Source: Verrucomicrobiia bacterium
Lineage (GTDB): Bacteria > Verrucomicrobiota > Verrucomicrobiia > Limisphaerales > JAEYXS01
Direction of reading: 5' to 3'
Length of the DNA: 64,000 bases
Assembly: GCA_036405135.1 (NCBI GenBank)
Contig: DASWYF010000009.1
Coordinates: 62,001-126,000 of the forward strand
Below, one piece after another: positions 7,832 through 17,779 of the stretch (position 1 is its first letter; the number at the start of each line of letters is the position of its first letter). Position numbers and translations under genes: made by a program. Under the pieces are notes generated by a model that saw only the letters and a list, made by a program, of their open reading frames with translations, was not told where the DNA came from and made no database searches.

Positions 7832-10399
7832 GTGACCCGAGGGTTTTTCCAAACACTGCTTATGCTACTGGCTCTCTGCCTGTCTAATGGCATGAGCAGA
7901 GCAGCGCAGTTTGGGCAGTTGGACGATTCGTTTTCTCGGGTATTTAGTGATGCTTCCGGCTTTATCAGCAACCTGACGGATGCCCCGGATGGGAAATATT
8001 TCGTATCAGGCACGTTTCACCGGGTGGGAGCAGTACGCCGCATCCATCTCGCCCGGATGAACCCGGACCATACACTAGACGCCTCTTTCAATGCCCGGCT
8101 TAGCGCGGTCAGTTCGATCCTCAAAGTCATGGTCCAGGCTGACGGAAAACCGATCATCCATGGAGCTTTGTTTCTGGCCGATGGCACGGTGCTGCCTCCG
8201 GTCACGAGGTTCACTGTGGATGGAACAGTCGATGATTCTTTCCAGCTGCCGCCAAACCTTGGCTCCATCTACAATGTGACATTGGTCCCTGCCTCTCAAA
8301 AAATCATCTTAAACGGACTGCTGCTCCCCACCAACAATGTCGCCAGCGCAGTGATGATCCAGTTGAATACGGATGGCAGCATCGACTCCGCTTTCACCAG
8401 CGCCATCAAACGCGGACCATCCATCCGGATCGAACCGGTGGCGGGAAATAAATTGATGCTGATCGGTTCATTCAGTCTCTCCCTCACTACTGAGGCATGG
8501 GAAACCAACAGTTCATCTCGAGGCCCACGCCCGAGGCCGTCCGATCTGCCACCTGCGGAACCCCAACCGCGCTCGCCCTCCCCGCTGCGGCTCAATGCAG
8601 ATGGAAGTGTGGATGGCACATTCACCAACACGGCGATCCCAGAGTATGAGTCCATTTATCCAACCCCAGCAGGAGGAATATACTCCTTTCTCAATTACTC
8701 CACTTTAAGCGAAGGAAACACAAACGCTATCCAGCGGTTTCTACCCAATGGAGAAAAAGACCTGTCGTTCGCGCCAACATTTGAAGCTGGATTTTCCATC
8801 TCGACCCTCATGCCTCTGAAAAATGGCAAACTGCTGGTGCTGCTCTCGCGTTACAATGAAACAGAAACGTATGACTACATTCTGCAACGGCTGGCGGATG
8901 ATGGCACAGTGGATTTGGATTACGAAACCACAACTACTGCCTTCTACTCCCTTGCTACAGACAGATTGGAACTCCCGGACGGCAGCCTCCTGATAGCTGA
9001 CAATTCACTCAAACCATCGGGTTCCCATAAAAACCTGCACAAGATCCATTCCGATGGAACGATCGAAACCGAGATCGGCCCGGAATTTATAACATATTCC
9101 AGCCCCAGCGAACTTGTCCCGACCAGCGATGCCAAATTTTATATGGTAAAATCCGACGCGCCGGATTACCGAGCGCGGCTGAGCCGCTACCTGCCTGATG
9201 GATCTCCCGATGGAAGTTTTTACGCTTCAACCGGTGAAACCAACTCGCTCGACAGCATCAAGCTGCTGGCCAATGGAGACCTCATCGCTCTTGCCACGTC
9301 GTTTGGATCTTATGATCGCACGCTGGCGCGATTAAATAGTGCGGGTGATGTCTTGCGACAACTGAACGAAGGAGAATCTGCCTTCTATTTCAATTACGGC
9401 AGTTGGGATGCATTTCCCGATGGTCGTGTGATCGTGGGCAGCAGCGGTAACAGTCTTGAACCAAGTCCATTGATCAAAATGTTCACCGCTGAATTTGAAG
9501 AAGACCCAAGTTTTAATTCCGTACTGCACACAAATCGAGCATCGTTTACATTGATCGCGACTCCGGACAGCAAAATTTTGTCAGAAAGCTATTCCATCCC
9601 TCTCTTGATTCTGTCTGCAGGTTCTTCCTCATCCTCTGGAGAAGTTCAGTATTTTTACGAAAAATTCCTGTCTGAAGGTTCGCCAGATCCAAGCTTTCAA
9701 CCAGGGACAAACCGTAGCTTTTCCAGCGTATTTGATGCTAAGAACAGGATGTATATTCCGCATTCTACAACTGGTGGCAGAGGCAGTGCCGGAAGAGGTC
9801 GCGACTTCCGTGAAGTCACAGGGAATGACCTGCCTTCCGCCTCAGCGATACCGCCCGTTCAGCGTTTTCTGGAGAATGGCACCCTAGACCCATATTTCAA
9901 CGTGACATTGCCGGCAAATTCTTCCGCTTACCGGATCTGGGTGCAAAAGGACGGCCGCATTTTGGCAGCAGGCAGATTCTACAATGCCGATCAGACCAAA
10001 ATCAGCACCTTGATCAGACTTTTACCTGATGGAACGATTGACGAATCTTTCTCCCCTCCTCCCGGTGAAGTGGTCCCCATCAATGCTATCGCTGTGGAAG
10101 CGGATGGAAATATATTGATCGGTGGGGCCTTCGACCAGATCGATGGGCAGCCTCGTGCTGGATTGGCCCGTTTGAAATCCATAGAGCAGCCACAGATGAA
10201 GAATCTGACGTTCACGAGTGGCGGCATCAGTCTGCAACTGGACGGGAATACGGGTTACACCTGGTTGATCCAATCCTCGCCTGATCTGAGCACTTGGACG
10301 ACGATTTCCACGGTCACTACGGGGACAGAGACGGAGACCGTTGAACTGCCGGCACCGGGAAGCGGGAACAAATTTTATCGCGCGGTATTGGCACCGTAA
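7832..10399 (+). CDS. Secreted delta-60 repeat (DUF5122) beta-propeller protein
   Basis: A large exported protein (855 residues). The GTG at 7832 follows AAGG by 8 bases and leads straight into a signal peptide (FFQTLLMLLALCLSNGMSRA); upstream TTG starts would bury this signal. Many copies of the delta-60 pattern are seen: DGTVDDSF, DGSIDSAF, DGSVDGTF, DGSPDGSF, GSPDPSF and DGTIDESF, each before a strand pair with GKLLVLL or GRILAAG. A Pro/Arg-rich low-complexity insert (RGPRPRPSDLPPAEPQPRS) interrupts one blade and a Gly/Arg-rich one another. The C-terminal 60 residues (GYTWLIQSSPDL...KFYRAVLAP) match the tail of the propeller at 1798-3366. Function unknown; probably cell-surface or extracellular. 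Confidence 0.85.
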   Translation: MTRGFFQTLLMLLALCLSNGMSRAAQFGQLDDSFSRVFSDASGFISNLTDAPDGKYFVSGTFHRVGAVRRIHLARMNPDHTLDASFNARLSAVSSILKVMVQADGKPIIHGALFLADGTVLPPVTRFTVDGTVDDSFQLPPNLGSIYNVTLVPASQKIILNGLLLPTNNVASAVMIQLNTDGSIDSAFTSAIKRGPSIRIEPVAGNKLMLIGSFSLSLTTEAWETNSSSRGPRPRPSDLPPAEPQPRSPSPLRLNADGSVDGTFTNTAIPEYESIYPTPAGGIYSFLNYSTLSEGNTNAIQRFLPNGEKDLSFAPTFEAGFSISTLMPLKNGKLLVLLSRYNETETYDYILQRLADDGTVDLDYETTTTAFYSLATDRLELPDGSLLIADNSLKPSGSHKNLHKIHSDGTIETEIGPEFITYSSPSELVPTSDAKFYMVKSDAPDYRARLSRYLPDGSPDGSFYASTGETNSLDSIKLLANGDLIALATSFGSYDRTLARLNSAGDVLRQLNEGESAFYFNYGSWDAFPDGRVIVGSSGNSLEPSPLIKMFTAEFEEDPSFNSVLHTNRASFTLIATPDSKILSESYSIPLLILSAGSSSSSGEVQYFYEKFLSEGSPDPSFQPGTNRSFSSVFDAKNRMYIPHSTTGGRGSAGRGRDFREVTGNDLPSASAIPPVQRFLENGTLDPYFNVTLPANSSAYRIWVQKDGRILAAGRFYNADQTKISTLIRLLPDGTIDESFSPPPGEVVPINAIAVEADGNILIGGAFDQIDGQPRAGLARLKSIEQPQMKNLTFTSGGISLQLDGNTGYTWLIQSSPDLSTWTTISTVTTGTETETVELPAPGSGNKFYRAVLAP

Positions 10400-10400
10400 A

Positions 10401-11765
10401 TCACTGCAGGACTTGCTTCATCGCCGCGAGCAATTTCTCCTCAGCACCCTGCCCCACCCAATACCAATCATGCAGGTTGGTATCATTCTCCTGCCGATGT
10501 TTTTCTGTGGGGATGTAGCCAGTGGCGGACTCACCGTATCCGAGGGGCATCACGAAATTGTCAGGGCGAAGTTTCTGAGCGGCGAGTTGGAACTCCACGT
10601 AGGCTTCACCCGGTAACAGCAGGAGTTGGGCGGAACCGAGATCGAGGAGTGGAATATCCACGGGCTTTTCGGCATCTAGGCGGCGACGCCAGCTCAAGGC
10701 CATGGCAGCGAGGCATTGATCCCATGCTTTGTTCTCGGGCGTGAGTTTTTTCTCCAAAGCGGCGATGGTGAACTCCGCTTCAGCGCGTGGAGGAAATGTC
10801 ACGGTGCTGTTGCGAAATTGCAGTTTGCTGATCGGCTGCCGTTTCGTGTTCTCCCACGCGAGTTTCATGCCCGCGTGGAGCCGGTCAGCGAGCACTTGGC
10901 GGTTGGCGCGGTCGCCGTTGTTGTATTTGCCAGCGGTGACGTTGCCGCTGCAACCGGAGGCGTAGATCTGGAAGACTTCCGGCAAATCTTTTTGACGCTG
11001 AGCGCGGGCGAGGCCGGGGAAATCGGCGGAGACTTCGCCGGTGCGGTAATAGCTCATGGGGTGGATGGCATAGCTGTTCAGCGCGGCGAGCGGTTTATCA
11101 CCATCCCAGAAGCTGAGGCATTTGCAGAATGGGTCGATGATGCCTTCATCCGCTTCGATGGCGAAGACATTCTTCGTAGCACTGCCGCGATCGAAGCGGA
11201 CGGTGCCATCCGGCATCGCGTAGCGGCGATTCGAGGCGAGGCGCTCGACCTGCCCCTGCCCCGCACCGATGTGCGTGACGCGTCGGCCTTGTGGCATGGA
11301 ATCGCGTAAGGCCTTGGCGACGCGCTGCACCGCAGTCTCGTGGAAATCGAGATCGCAGATGGAGCCGGTGAGTTTGCGTTCGCGCAGAATTTTTTCGGCG
11401 GTCAAATCCATCACCGGCGCTTCGTGTTGGTGGATGCTGGTGATCATCACGCGCACGGGATCAGTGCCAGCGGCTTCGGCAAGAACTGTGCGCCAGCGTT
11501 CGTAGGCGTCGTTGCGGATCTCGCACCAGTCCACGGAGACGAACACGACAGGCCTGTCCCCGCCGAGCAAAACAAAGCCGCGCGCAAGCAAGGGGTCCGC
11601 GATGCTCTTGGCCTGCCAGAGGCCGCCCATCATGCCGTGGCCGATGGGGACGGTGACGTCTGCAGAGAAGGTGGCGATGCGGAAGCCAGTAGAATCAGCG
11701 GCGCTGAGGAGGGAGGGAAAGGCCAGCGCGGCGGAGGTTAGTATCAGAAACTGACGGCAATTCAT
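10401..11765 (-). CDS. Neutral/alkaline ceramidase-like secreted hydrolase
   Basis: A 454-residue protein with an N-terminal signal peptide (CRQFLILTSAALAFPSLLSAAD). It opens the mature part with FSADVTVPIGHGMMGG, the usual start of the neutral/alkaline non-lysosomal ceramidase fold. It keeps HQHEAP, placing an HxH pair where the zinc ligands lie, and AIHPMSYYRTGEVSADFPG. True ceramidases have a THTHSGPG-like motif with the serine nucleophile nearby; here this is altered, so the substrate may not be ceramide. Many such paralogues occur in Planctomycetes and Verrucomicrobia. Its ATG overlaps the stop of the small membrane protein gene upstream by 4 bases. Confidence 0.8.
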   Translation of the reverse strand: MNCRQFLILTSAALAFPSLLSAADSTGFRIATFSADVTVPIGHGMMGGLWQAKSIADPLLARGFVLLGGDRPVVFVSVDWCEIRNDAYERWRTVLAEAAGTDPVRVMITSIHQHEAPVMDLTAEKILRERKLTGSICDLDFHETAVQRVAKALRDSMPQGRRVTHIGAGQGQVERLASNRRYAMPDGTVRFDRGSATKNVFAIEADEGIIDPFCKCLSFWDGDKPLAALNSYAIHPMSYYRTGEVSADFPGLARAQRQKDLPEVFQIYASGCSGNVTAGKYNNGDRANRQVLADRLHAGMKLAWENTKRQPISKLQFRNSTVTFPPRAEAEFTIAALEKKLTPENKAWDQCLAAMALSWRRRLDAEKPVDIPLLDLGSAQLLLLPGEAYVEFQLAAQKLRPDNFVMPLGYGESATGYIPTEKHRQENDTNLHDWYWVGQGAEEKLLAAMKQVLQ

Positions 11766-12145
11766 CGCAGTTTTCGGATGACCCAGAAGTAGAAACGGTC
11801 GCGCTTAATGTAGAAGAACACGGAAACGAACAAGATGATATGGTAGAAGAAAATCGTACCGATCGTGAACCAGTTGGAACTGGCCCATGCGGGCCAGAAC
11901 GCGATAAGCCACAACGGCAGGGAGAAAAACAGTCCAAGAACAAGCGTCACGGAAAGATTGAACAGCAAACGATAAAAAGCCGCTCCCTTGGGAAAATCGA
12001 CTGCACACAGCAGAACCGTCCCGATGATTAGGACGATCCACTCTGCTTTGTCCAACTGCTCCATAGATACTTTCAGGGGAAGTAGAGCACGGCTGACAAA
12101 GTCTTCACAGTCTATTTTGAAGAAATGAATGACATCGGCACTCAC
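11762..12145 (-). CDS. Small membrane protein, unknown function
   Basis: A 127-residue protein with three hydrophobic segments (WIVLIIGTVLLCAV, LLFNLSVTLVLGLFFSLPLWLIAFW, FTIGTIFFYHIILFVSVFFYI) and a basic C-terminal end (KRDRFYFWVIRKLR). I do not recognise a family. The longest frame starts with GTG at 12145; an ATG at 12064 would give 100 residues that keep all membrane segments and is equally possible. The ATGA overlap with the ceramidase-like gene suggests the two are translated together. Confidence 0.6.
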   Translation of the reverse strand: MSADVIHFFKIDCEDFVSRALLPLKVSMEQLDKAEWIVLIIGTVLLCAVDFPKGAAFYRLLFNLSVTLVLGLFFSLPLWLIAFWPAWASSNWFTIGTIFFYHIILFVSVFFYIKRDRFYFWVIRKLR

Positions 12146-12276
12146 CTTTCAGAATTTTGGAAAAGCCATCGACTCCATCACGACATGACCGACCGTTGAT
12201 GCGAATGACCAAGGAAACACTTTAACCTTTTCAACCACCACCATCGTCTTACCCTTGGACGCATTCACTGCAAGCC

Positions 12277-13863
12277 ATGAAACGCCTGACTTTTTTCTTC
12301 GCCCTGGCCGCATTGCTTTTCCACGTAACGGTCCACGCCGCCGCCAAGCCCAACATCATCTACATCCTCAGCGATGACCTCGGCTATGGTGATCTCTCGT
12401 GCCTGAATCCGCAAAGCAAGATCAAAACACCGCATGCCGATCGCCTCGCGCGCGAGGGCATGATCTTCACCGATGCCCATTCCGGCTCCGCCGTCTGCAC
12501 GCCCACGCGCTACGGAATCATCACCGGACGTTACGCGTGGCGTTCCAAACTCAAGAACGGCGTGCTCGGCGGCCTCAGCCCGCGCCTCATCGAGCCCGGT
12601 CGTGAAACCGTCGCGAGCTTCCTCAAATCCCAAGGCTACGCCACCGCTTGCATCGGCAAATGGCACATGGGCATGGATTGGACCCTCAAGCCCGGCAAAG
12701 AAGTCTCCGAACTGAACATCGAAAAACCTGAGCAAGTCTGGAACGTCGATTATACCCAACCCATCAAGAACGGCCCGAACAGCGTCGGCTTCGATTACTA
12801 CTACGGCATCAGCGCCTCGCTCGACATGGTTCCCTACACCTACATCGAGAACGACAAGGTGACCGTGAACCCCACCGAGGAAAAGCAATTCGCCATGTAT
12901 TTGGGCAAAGATGGCGGTAACACGCGCAAAGGCCCCACCGCTCCCGGCTTCGATGCCGCGAATGTGCTACCTGATTTCGCGAAGAAAGCCACCAGCTACA
13001 TCGCGCAACAGGCCAAGGCCGCGAAAGACGGCAAACCCTTCTTCCTCTACCTCCCTCTCGCATCGCCGCACACACCCATTCTCCCCACGAAAGAATGGCA
13101 GGACAAAAGCGGCGTGAGCGCTTACGCCGACTTCGTTCTGCAAAACGATTGGGCTCTCGGCCAAGTCATGGAAGCGCTCGAGAAAAACGGTCTCGCAGAA
13201 AATACCCTCCTCATCTTCACGAGCGACAATGGCTGCTCCAATCAAGCCGACTATCCTGACCTTCTCGCGAAAGGTCACAACCCCAGCCACATCTTCCGTG
13301 GGCATAAAGCGGATATCTTCGAAGGCGGCCATCACATCCCCTTCATCGCCCGCTGGCCCGCGAAAGTGAAAGCAGACAGCACCTACGATCACACCATCTG
13401 CCTCACCGACCTCTTCGCCACCGTCGCCGCGATCACCGATCAAAAACTCCCCGACACCGCCGCCGAAGACAGCGTGAGCCTTCTCCCAGCGTTCACTGGC
13501 AAAACGAAAACTGCCCTCCGCGAAGCCACCGTGCATCACTCCATCAACGGCTCCTTCGCCATCCGCCAAGGCGAATGGAAACTCTGCCTCACGCCCGATT
13601 CCGGCGGCTGGAGCGCACCTCGCCCGGGTCGCGATGACGCCTCAGCCCTACCCCTCATCCAGCTCTACAATCTCACCAGCGACATCGGCGAACAAAAGAA
13701 CGTGCAGGCCGAGAACCCGGAAGTCGTATCCAAACTCACCAAGCTCCTGGAGAAATACGTCGCCGAAGGCCGCAGCACGCCCGGCAAACCGCAAGCAAAC
13801 AACGGCGAAGTGACCATTCAAAAAAAGGTCACGCCAGTTCCGGCGGCGAAGAAAAAGAAGTGA
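12277..13863 (+). CDS. Secreted sulfatase (arylsulfatase A type)
   Basis: A 528-residue exported sulfate-ester hydrolase. The signal peptide is KRLTFFFALAALLFHVTVHA. C74 in CTPTR is the cysteine that becomes formylglycine, the catalytic residue; [15 protein letters not shown] supplies calcium-binding aspartates, and GKWHMG and FTSDNG are further family motifs. The chain ends with a basic tail (PVPAAKKKK). It converges with the PhoX gene, 5 bases apart at the stops. Substrate could be a sulfated polysaccharide or aryl sulfate; it cannot be decided. No formylglycine-generating enzyme is in the window. Confidence 0.94.
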   Translation: MKRLTFFFALAALLFHVTVHAAAKPNIIYILSDDLGYGDLSCLNPQSKIKTPHADRLAREGMIFTDAHSGSAVCTPTRYGIITGRYAWRSKLKNGVLGGLSPRLIEPGRETVASFLKSQGYATACIGKWHMGMDWTLKPGKEVSELNIEKPEQVWNVDYTQPIKNGPNSVGFDYYYGISASLDMVPYTYIENDKVTVNPTEEKQFAMYLGKDGGNTRKGPTAPGFDAANVLPDFAKKATSYIAQQAKAAKDGKPFFLYLPLASPHTPILPTKEWQDKSGVSAYADFVLQNDWALGQVMEALEKNGLAENTLLIFTSDNGCSNQADYPDLLAKGHNPSHIFRGHKADIFEGGHHIPFIARWPAKVKADSTYDHTICLTDLFATVAAITDQKLPDTAAEDSVSLLPAFTGKTKTALREATVHHSINGSFAIRQGEWKLCLTPDSGGWSAPRPGRDDASALPLIQLYNLTSDIGEQKNVQAENPEVVSKLTKLLEKYVAEGRSTPGKPQANNGEVTIQKKVTPVPAAKKKK

Positions 13864-13868
13864 TCAGC

Positions 13869-15266
13869 TTAAACTGTCGCTTTCTTCCACGGTCCTGTAA
13901 TAGCCAGCGTCATCCCCGCCTTTTGGATATTCACAAACAAAGTGGAACCATCCGGTGAGAACGTTACTCCTGCGAACTCTGAGTTGATATAAGGATTATG
14001 CGCCAGTTTGTAGATCTCCCCTTGAGGCGTCACGCCCACGAGGAACTGATCCCCCTTGCCATCCTCGCAGATCACCAGATCGCCCCAAGGTGACACCGTC
14101 AGGTTATCGGCATTATCCACCAATGCATCGTCGTTCGGCTCGATGAACAGCTCCACTTCACCCGGTGCCTCCTTCTCGCGTTTGTTGCCTTCATACGGAC
14201 TCGGCTTGTAACGCCAGATCTGGCCCTTCTGGTTCTTCCCGCCACTCGTGCAGGCGAAGTAGATCTCGCCATTCCCATACCACATGCCTTCACCACGCGC
14301 GAAGCGCGCCGCCCCGAGATTGTAGCCGCGATAACGCAGATCATCAGCGCGCCCATCCACATTCTCGATGTCCACCCAGCGCACGGCGAAGCGTTTGCCC
14401 GTTGGCATCGTGGCTTCCTTCCAATTGCGAGTGTCGATGCTCTTCTGATCTACAAATACCAGCGCCTGCAATTGCCCACCCTTCGCCAACTTGCCCGCTT
14501 CCGTGGGAATGAAACGATAAATCAAACTGTCTGGACGATCTTCCGTCTCGTAAACAATTCCTGAAACGGGATCGACAGCCACAGCTTCGTGATTGAATCG
14601 TCCCATCGCCTTCAAAGGAATCGGTTCCGCAAGTTTGGGCGTGGCTGATGCGGGCACCTCGAAGTTGAACCCGTGATTCTTGTCCAAGTCCAACCCTGCC
14701 AGTTCCACCGTCTCCTCGCACGTGATCCATGAATTCCATGGTGTGGGACCACCGGCGCAATTGCGCACCGTGCCCGCGAGGCTCAGATACTGGCTCACGA
14801 TTGCTTGCGTACGCGTGTTGAAAACCACCGTGCTCGTGCCGCCCTGACACGGCTTGCCCTTGCGACCAGCATCGTAAAAATGCTCATCCTTCAGCTTGCT
14901 GCGCCGCTTGAAATCTTTACCGAAAGCACCCGATGATGCACCGGAAGTCGTGCCCACCTCGTGATTGCGAATAAGGATGGTCAATCCGTTCGGTCCGGCG
15001 AAGGTCGCCATGCCATCTGGCGCAGAAGGCACAAGTAAGCCATCCGTCATCTCATCGCCTGTGCGGGAGATAATAGAATATTTGAAGCCCTTCGGCAGAT
15101 CGAGAATCTTGTTCGGGTCAGGACGCAGCGCGCCATAGCCGATTTTCTTGGCGGATGATTTGGAAGCTGTGCTGCAACCGGTGGCGAACATTTGCAAACC
15201 GGCAAAACCCACGGCATACGCGGCTGCGGTTTGGAGGAACTGACGACGTGAAGCGGTTTTGTTCAT
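13869..15266 (-). CDS. PhoX-family (DUF839) Tat-exported phosphatase-like protein
   Basis: A 465-residue protein starting with a Tat signal (ASRRQFLQTAAAY) that ends at a lipobox-like ATGC, so it may be a lipoprotein. Family motifs of PhoX/DUF839 are clear: LIRNHEVG, RNCAGGPTPWNSWITCEE, and GRFNHEAVAVDP. PhoX enzymes are calcium/iron alkaline phosphatases. The ATG at 15266 is preferred because it opens with the Tat motif; a GTG 24 bases upstream would overlap the metallophosphoesterase gene. The gap to that gene is 11 bases, so this is the last gene of a sulfatase-metallophosphoesterase-PhoX operon. Confidence 0.9.
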   Translation of the reverse strand: MNKTASRRQFLQTAAAYAVGFAGLQMFATGCSTASKSSAKKIGYGALRPDPNKILDLPKGFKYSIISRTGDEMTDGLLVPSAPDGMATFAGPNGLTILIRNHEVGTTSGASSGAFGKDFKRRSKLKDEHFYDAGRKGKPCQGGTSTVVFNTRTQAIVSQYLSLAGTVRNCAGGPTPWNSWITCEETVELAGLDLDKNHGFNFEVPASATPKLAEPIPLKAMGRFNHEAVAVDPVSGIVYETEDRPDSLIYRFIPTEAGKLAKGGQLQALVFVDQKSIDTRNWKEATMPTGKRFAVRWVDIENVDGRADDLRYRGYNLGAARFARGEGMWYGNGEIYFACTSGGKNQKGQIWRYKPSPYEGNKREKEAPGEVELFIEPNDDALVDNADNLTVSPWGDLVICEDGKGDQFLVGVTPQGEIYKLAHNPYINSEFAGVTFSPDGSTLFVNIQKAGMTLAITGPWKKATV

Positions 15267-15277
15267 GGTTTCAATTA

Positions 15278-16180
15278 TTAGCTGCGCCACACCAACACCT
15301 TGTCTTTACCGTTATCTGCGAAGGATTCGTTGAACGCATTCAAACGCACCGTCATCTGCTTCGATGTCAGTGCCACTTCCACCCAGCCATTGGTCATCGT
15401 CTGCGCAAAGACATAGGCGACTGCCGGAAGATTCACCTGATGGATGCCGCTCTCGTGCTGCTCCAATTTCCACGTGTGTGAATGACCGTAGAAGATCGCC
15501 TTCACCTGTTTGCGCGGAGCGAGCACATCCCAGAGCTTCACCGTGTCCGTGAGGCCGGTCGGCTTTTCTTTCAAATCGGGATTGTGATGCATCATCACGA
15601 TGGCGGGTTTGTCTTTCCGCGCATCAAGTTCCTTGGCGAGCCAAGCAAGTTGTGCTTCGCCCAGCAAACCGGGCGTCTTATTCACCACATCCAACGTATC
15701 CAGCAGGAACCAGTTCGCTTCCTTGCCCGGCACGATGCTCACCTGCTTATCCGTCACCACCGCCTTTTGATCGCCCGCTTCTTTCAAGCCTTTGCGGATG
15801 TTCTCGCGATGATCGTGATTGCCCAGCGTGACATGCACGGGCAATCCTGCCTGACGCAACGGATCGATCAATTGCGTGAACGTCGCGTAATCAGCCACTT
15901 CGCCAGTGTTGTAAGCACAATCACCATTCACAAACGCGCCCTTCGCACCTTTGCCTTTCGCGAGCGCCGCTTTCACGGCCCGCTCCAAGTTTTCCGCCAT
16001 GTTCACTCCACGCGCTATTGTGGCCTTATCTGCTGCCACGTGAGGATCGGAGAAGAGCAGCCATTGTTCGGCCTCCGCTTCCGCAGCGGATAATTGGAGC
16101 GCGCCATGAACGGCAGCTATGCCACCCGCCAGACTAGCGAGAAAGCGGCGGCGTGAATGTGCGGGCAAATGGATGGGCAT
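15278..16180 (-). CDS. Tat-exported calcineurin-like metallophosphoesterase
   Basis: A 300-residue protein with an RRRFLASLAGG Tat signal. All five metallophosphoesterase blocks are present in order: FSDPHVAAD, GDCAYNTGE, GNHDHR, MMHHNP and GHSHTW. These bind two metal ions for phosphoester cleavage. It starts 9 bases after the upstream sulfatase stop and 11 bases before PhoX, so the three are one transcript. The target could be a nucleotide, phospholipid or sugar phosphate outside the cytoplasmic membrane. Confidence 0.92.
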   Translation of the reverse strand: MPIHLPAHSRRRFLASLAGGIAAVHGALQLSAAEAEAEQWLLFSDPHVAADKATIARGVNMAENLERAVKAALAKGKGAKGAFVNGDCAYNTGEVADYATFTQLIDPLRQAGLPVHVTLGNHDHRENIRKGLKEAGDQKAVVTDKQVSIVPGKEANWFLLDTLDVVNKTPGLLGEAQLAWLAKELDARKDKPAIVMMHHNPDLKEKPTGLTDTVKLWDVLAPRKQVKAIFYGHSHTWKLEQHESGIHQVNLPAVAYVFAQTMTNGWVEVALTSKQMTVRLNAFNESFADNGKDKVLVWRS

Positions 16181-16189
16181 GATGATGTC

Positions 16190-17653
16190 CTATTGTTTCG
16201 CTTTCTTTTTTCCCTGACCAGCACCACCCGCCGCTTTGACGGGAATTTTCCAGTCCGGTGAATCTGTCCGCGCTTTCGCAAAAATCTCCTTCATCTTCGC
16301 GACAACTTCGGGGTTCTTCTCCGCCACATTGTTCTCTTCGCCGATATCTTTGCTCAGATCATATAGCTCGATCGGTACGCCATCGCCAAAGCCTAATCGC
16401 ACTGCCTTCCAATTGCCCGCACGCACCGCCGTCTTGCCGCCTTGCTCGTAAAATTCCCAATACAGATACCCGTGCAGCTTCTGCTCCTTGTCTTTCCCCA
16501 ATAAGGTGGGCGCGAAGCTGATGCTATCCAAGCCTTCGGGTGCTTTGCCTCCGCTCAAATCTGCGACGGTGGCCATGAAGTCACCGAAATAGCCGATATG
16601 TTCGCTCGTGCTGCCGCCCTTGATCTTGCCGGGCCAGCGGACAATGAACGGCACACGAATGCCGCCTTCATAAAGATCACGCTTCATGCCGCGTAACGGG
16701 CCATTGGCATTGAAGAACTCTGGATCGTTGCCTCCTTCCTTGTGATTGCCGTTGTCAGACGTGAAGATGACGAGTGTCTTCTTGTCGATGCCGAGTTTCT
16801 TGAGCTTATCCATCAGGCGCCCCACATCAGCATCAAGACGAGTGACCATGGCGGCTTGGCCTTTATCTGGCGCTTTCCAGTCGAGATTCTCGTATTGGCC
16901 ATTGGTGGGTATCTCCTGCCCATTGCCAGTGCCGCGAGTGCCTTCGTTGTTCGCGTGCGGCAGGGTGAAGGCCAGATAGAGGAAGAAGGGTTTGGCTTTG
17001 TTCGCTTCCACCCATGTAAGTGCCTCCTCGGCCATCAGATCGTGGCTGTATTGTTTCTTCACTGTGGCCCAACCTTGGCCGTAATCGCCCTCGCCCGGCA
17101 CGATGTTTTCCAGATACACGCGCGATTCATTGCGAATAAGAAATTCGGGATAGTAATTATGCGCGTGATGCTGGTTCAGGTAGCCGAAGAAATGATCGAA
17201 GCCTTTCTTGTTCGGATGACCTTCGGAGTTCTCCTCGCTCAAACCCCACTTGCCGATGAGTGCCGTGGTATAGCCTGCGCTTTTGAGCACTTCCGCAACG
17301 GTGACATCATCCTTGCGGACAGTTTGTGGCATGGGATTTTCTTTTCCGGCATTGCCGCGCACACGCGCATGACCGATGTGTTTGCCGGTCATCAACACAC
17401 AGCGTGAAGGCGCACAGACCGGCGCACCGGCGTAGAACTGGGTGAAGCGCATGCCTTCCTTGGCCAGCTTGTCGATGTTCGGCGTCTTGATCTTCAGCTG
17501 GCCGTAACAGCCCAGATCGCCGTAGCCCAAGTCATCCGCCATGATGTAGATGATGTTCGGTTGCTCGGATTTTTGGGTGGCTGCGGAAAGAACTTCTGCT
17601 GCTGTCAAAACGACAAGCAAAATCAGGAGGAACATGCGCGCTTTAGGAGTCAT
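16190..17653 (-). CDS. Secreted sulfatase (arylsulfatase)
   Basis: A 487-residue sulfatase with a signal peptide ([19 protein letters not shown]). C80 in CAPSR is the formylglycine precursor; [28 protein letters not shown] and [12 protein letters not shown] complete the active site. It is the first gene of a three-gene operon with a metallophosphoesterase and PhoX protein. It shares the short basic tail (GQGKKKAKQ) with the other sulfatase at 12277-13863, but the two proteins differ enough not to be recent duplicates. Confidence 0.94.
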   Translation of the reverse strand: MTPKARMFLLILLVVLTAAEVLSAATQKSEQPNIIYIMADDLGYGDLGCYGQLKIKTPNIDKLAKEGMRFTQFYAGAPVCAPSRCVLMTGKHIGHARVRGNAGKENPMPQTVRKDDVTVAEVLKSAGYTTALIGKWGLSEENSEGHPNKKGFDHFFGYLNQHHAHNYYPEFLIRNESRVYLENIVPGEGDYGQGWATVKKQYSHDLMAEEALTWVEANKAKPFFLYLAFTLPHANNEGTRGTGNGQEIPTNGQYENLDWKAPDKGQAAMVTRLDADVGRLMDKLKKLGIDKKTLVIFTSDNGNHKEGGNDPEFFNANGPLRGMKRDLYEGGIRVPFIVRWPGKIKGGSTSEHIGYFGDFMATVADLSGGKAPEGLDSISFAPTLLGKDKEQKLHGYLYWEFYEQGGKTAVRAGNWKAVRLGFGDGVPIELYDLSKDIGEENNVAEKNPEVVAKMKEIFAKARTDSPDWKIPVKAAGGAGQGKKKAKQ

Positions 17654-17779
17654 TTCCGGAGACTAGATGGAAGGGCGGGCTTCCACAATCCTGTTTCAAA
17701 AGGCTTTCCAGGATTGATCCCAAATACATTCACCTGTCTGTGCTCCCGAACCATCAGCGCAGATTTTGACCGCCTTTTT

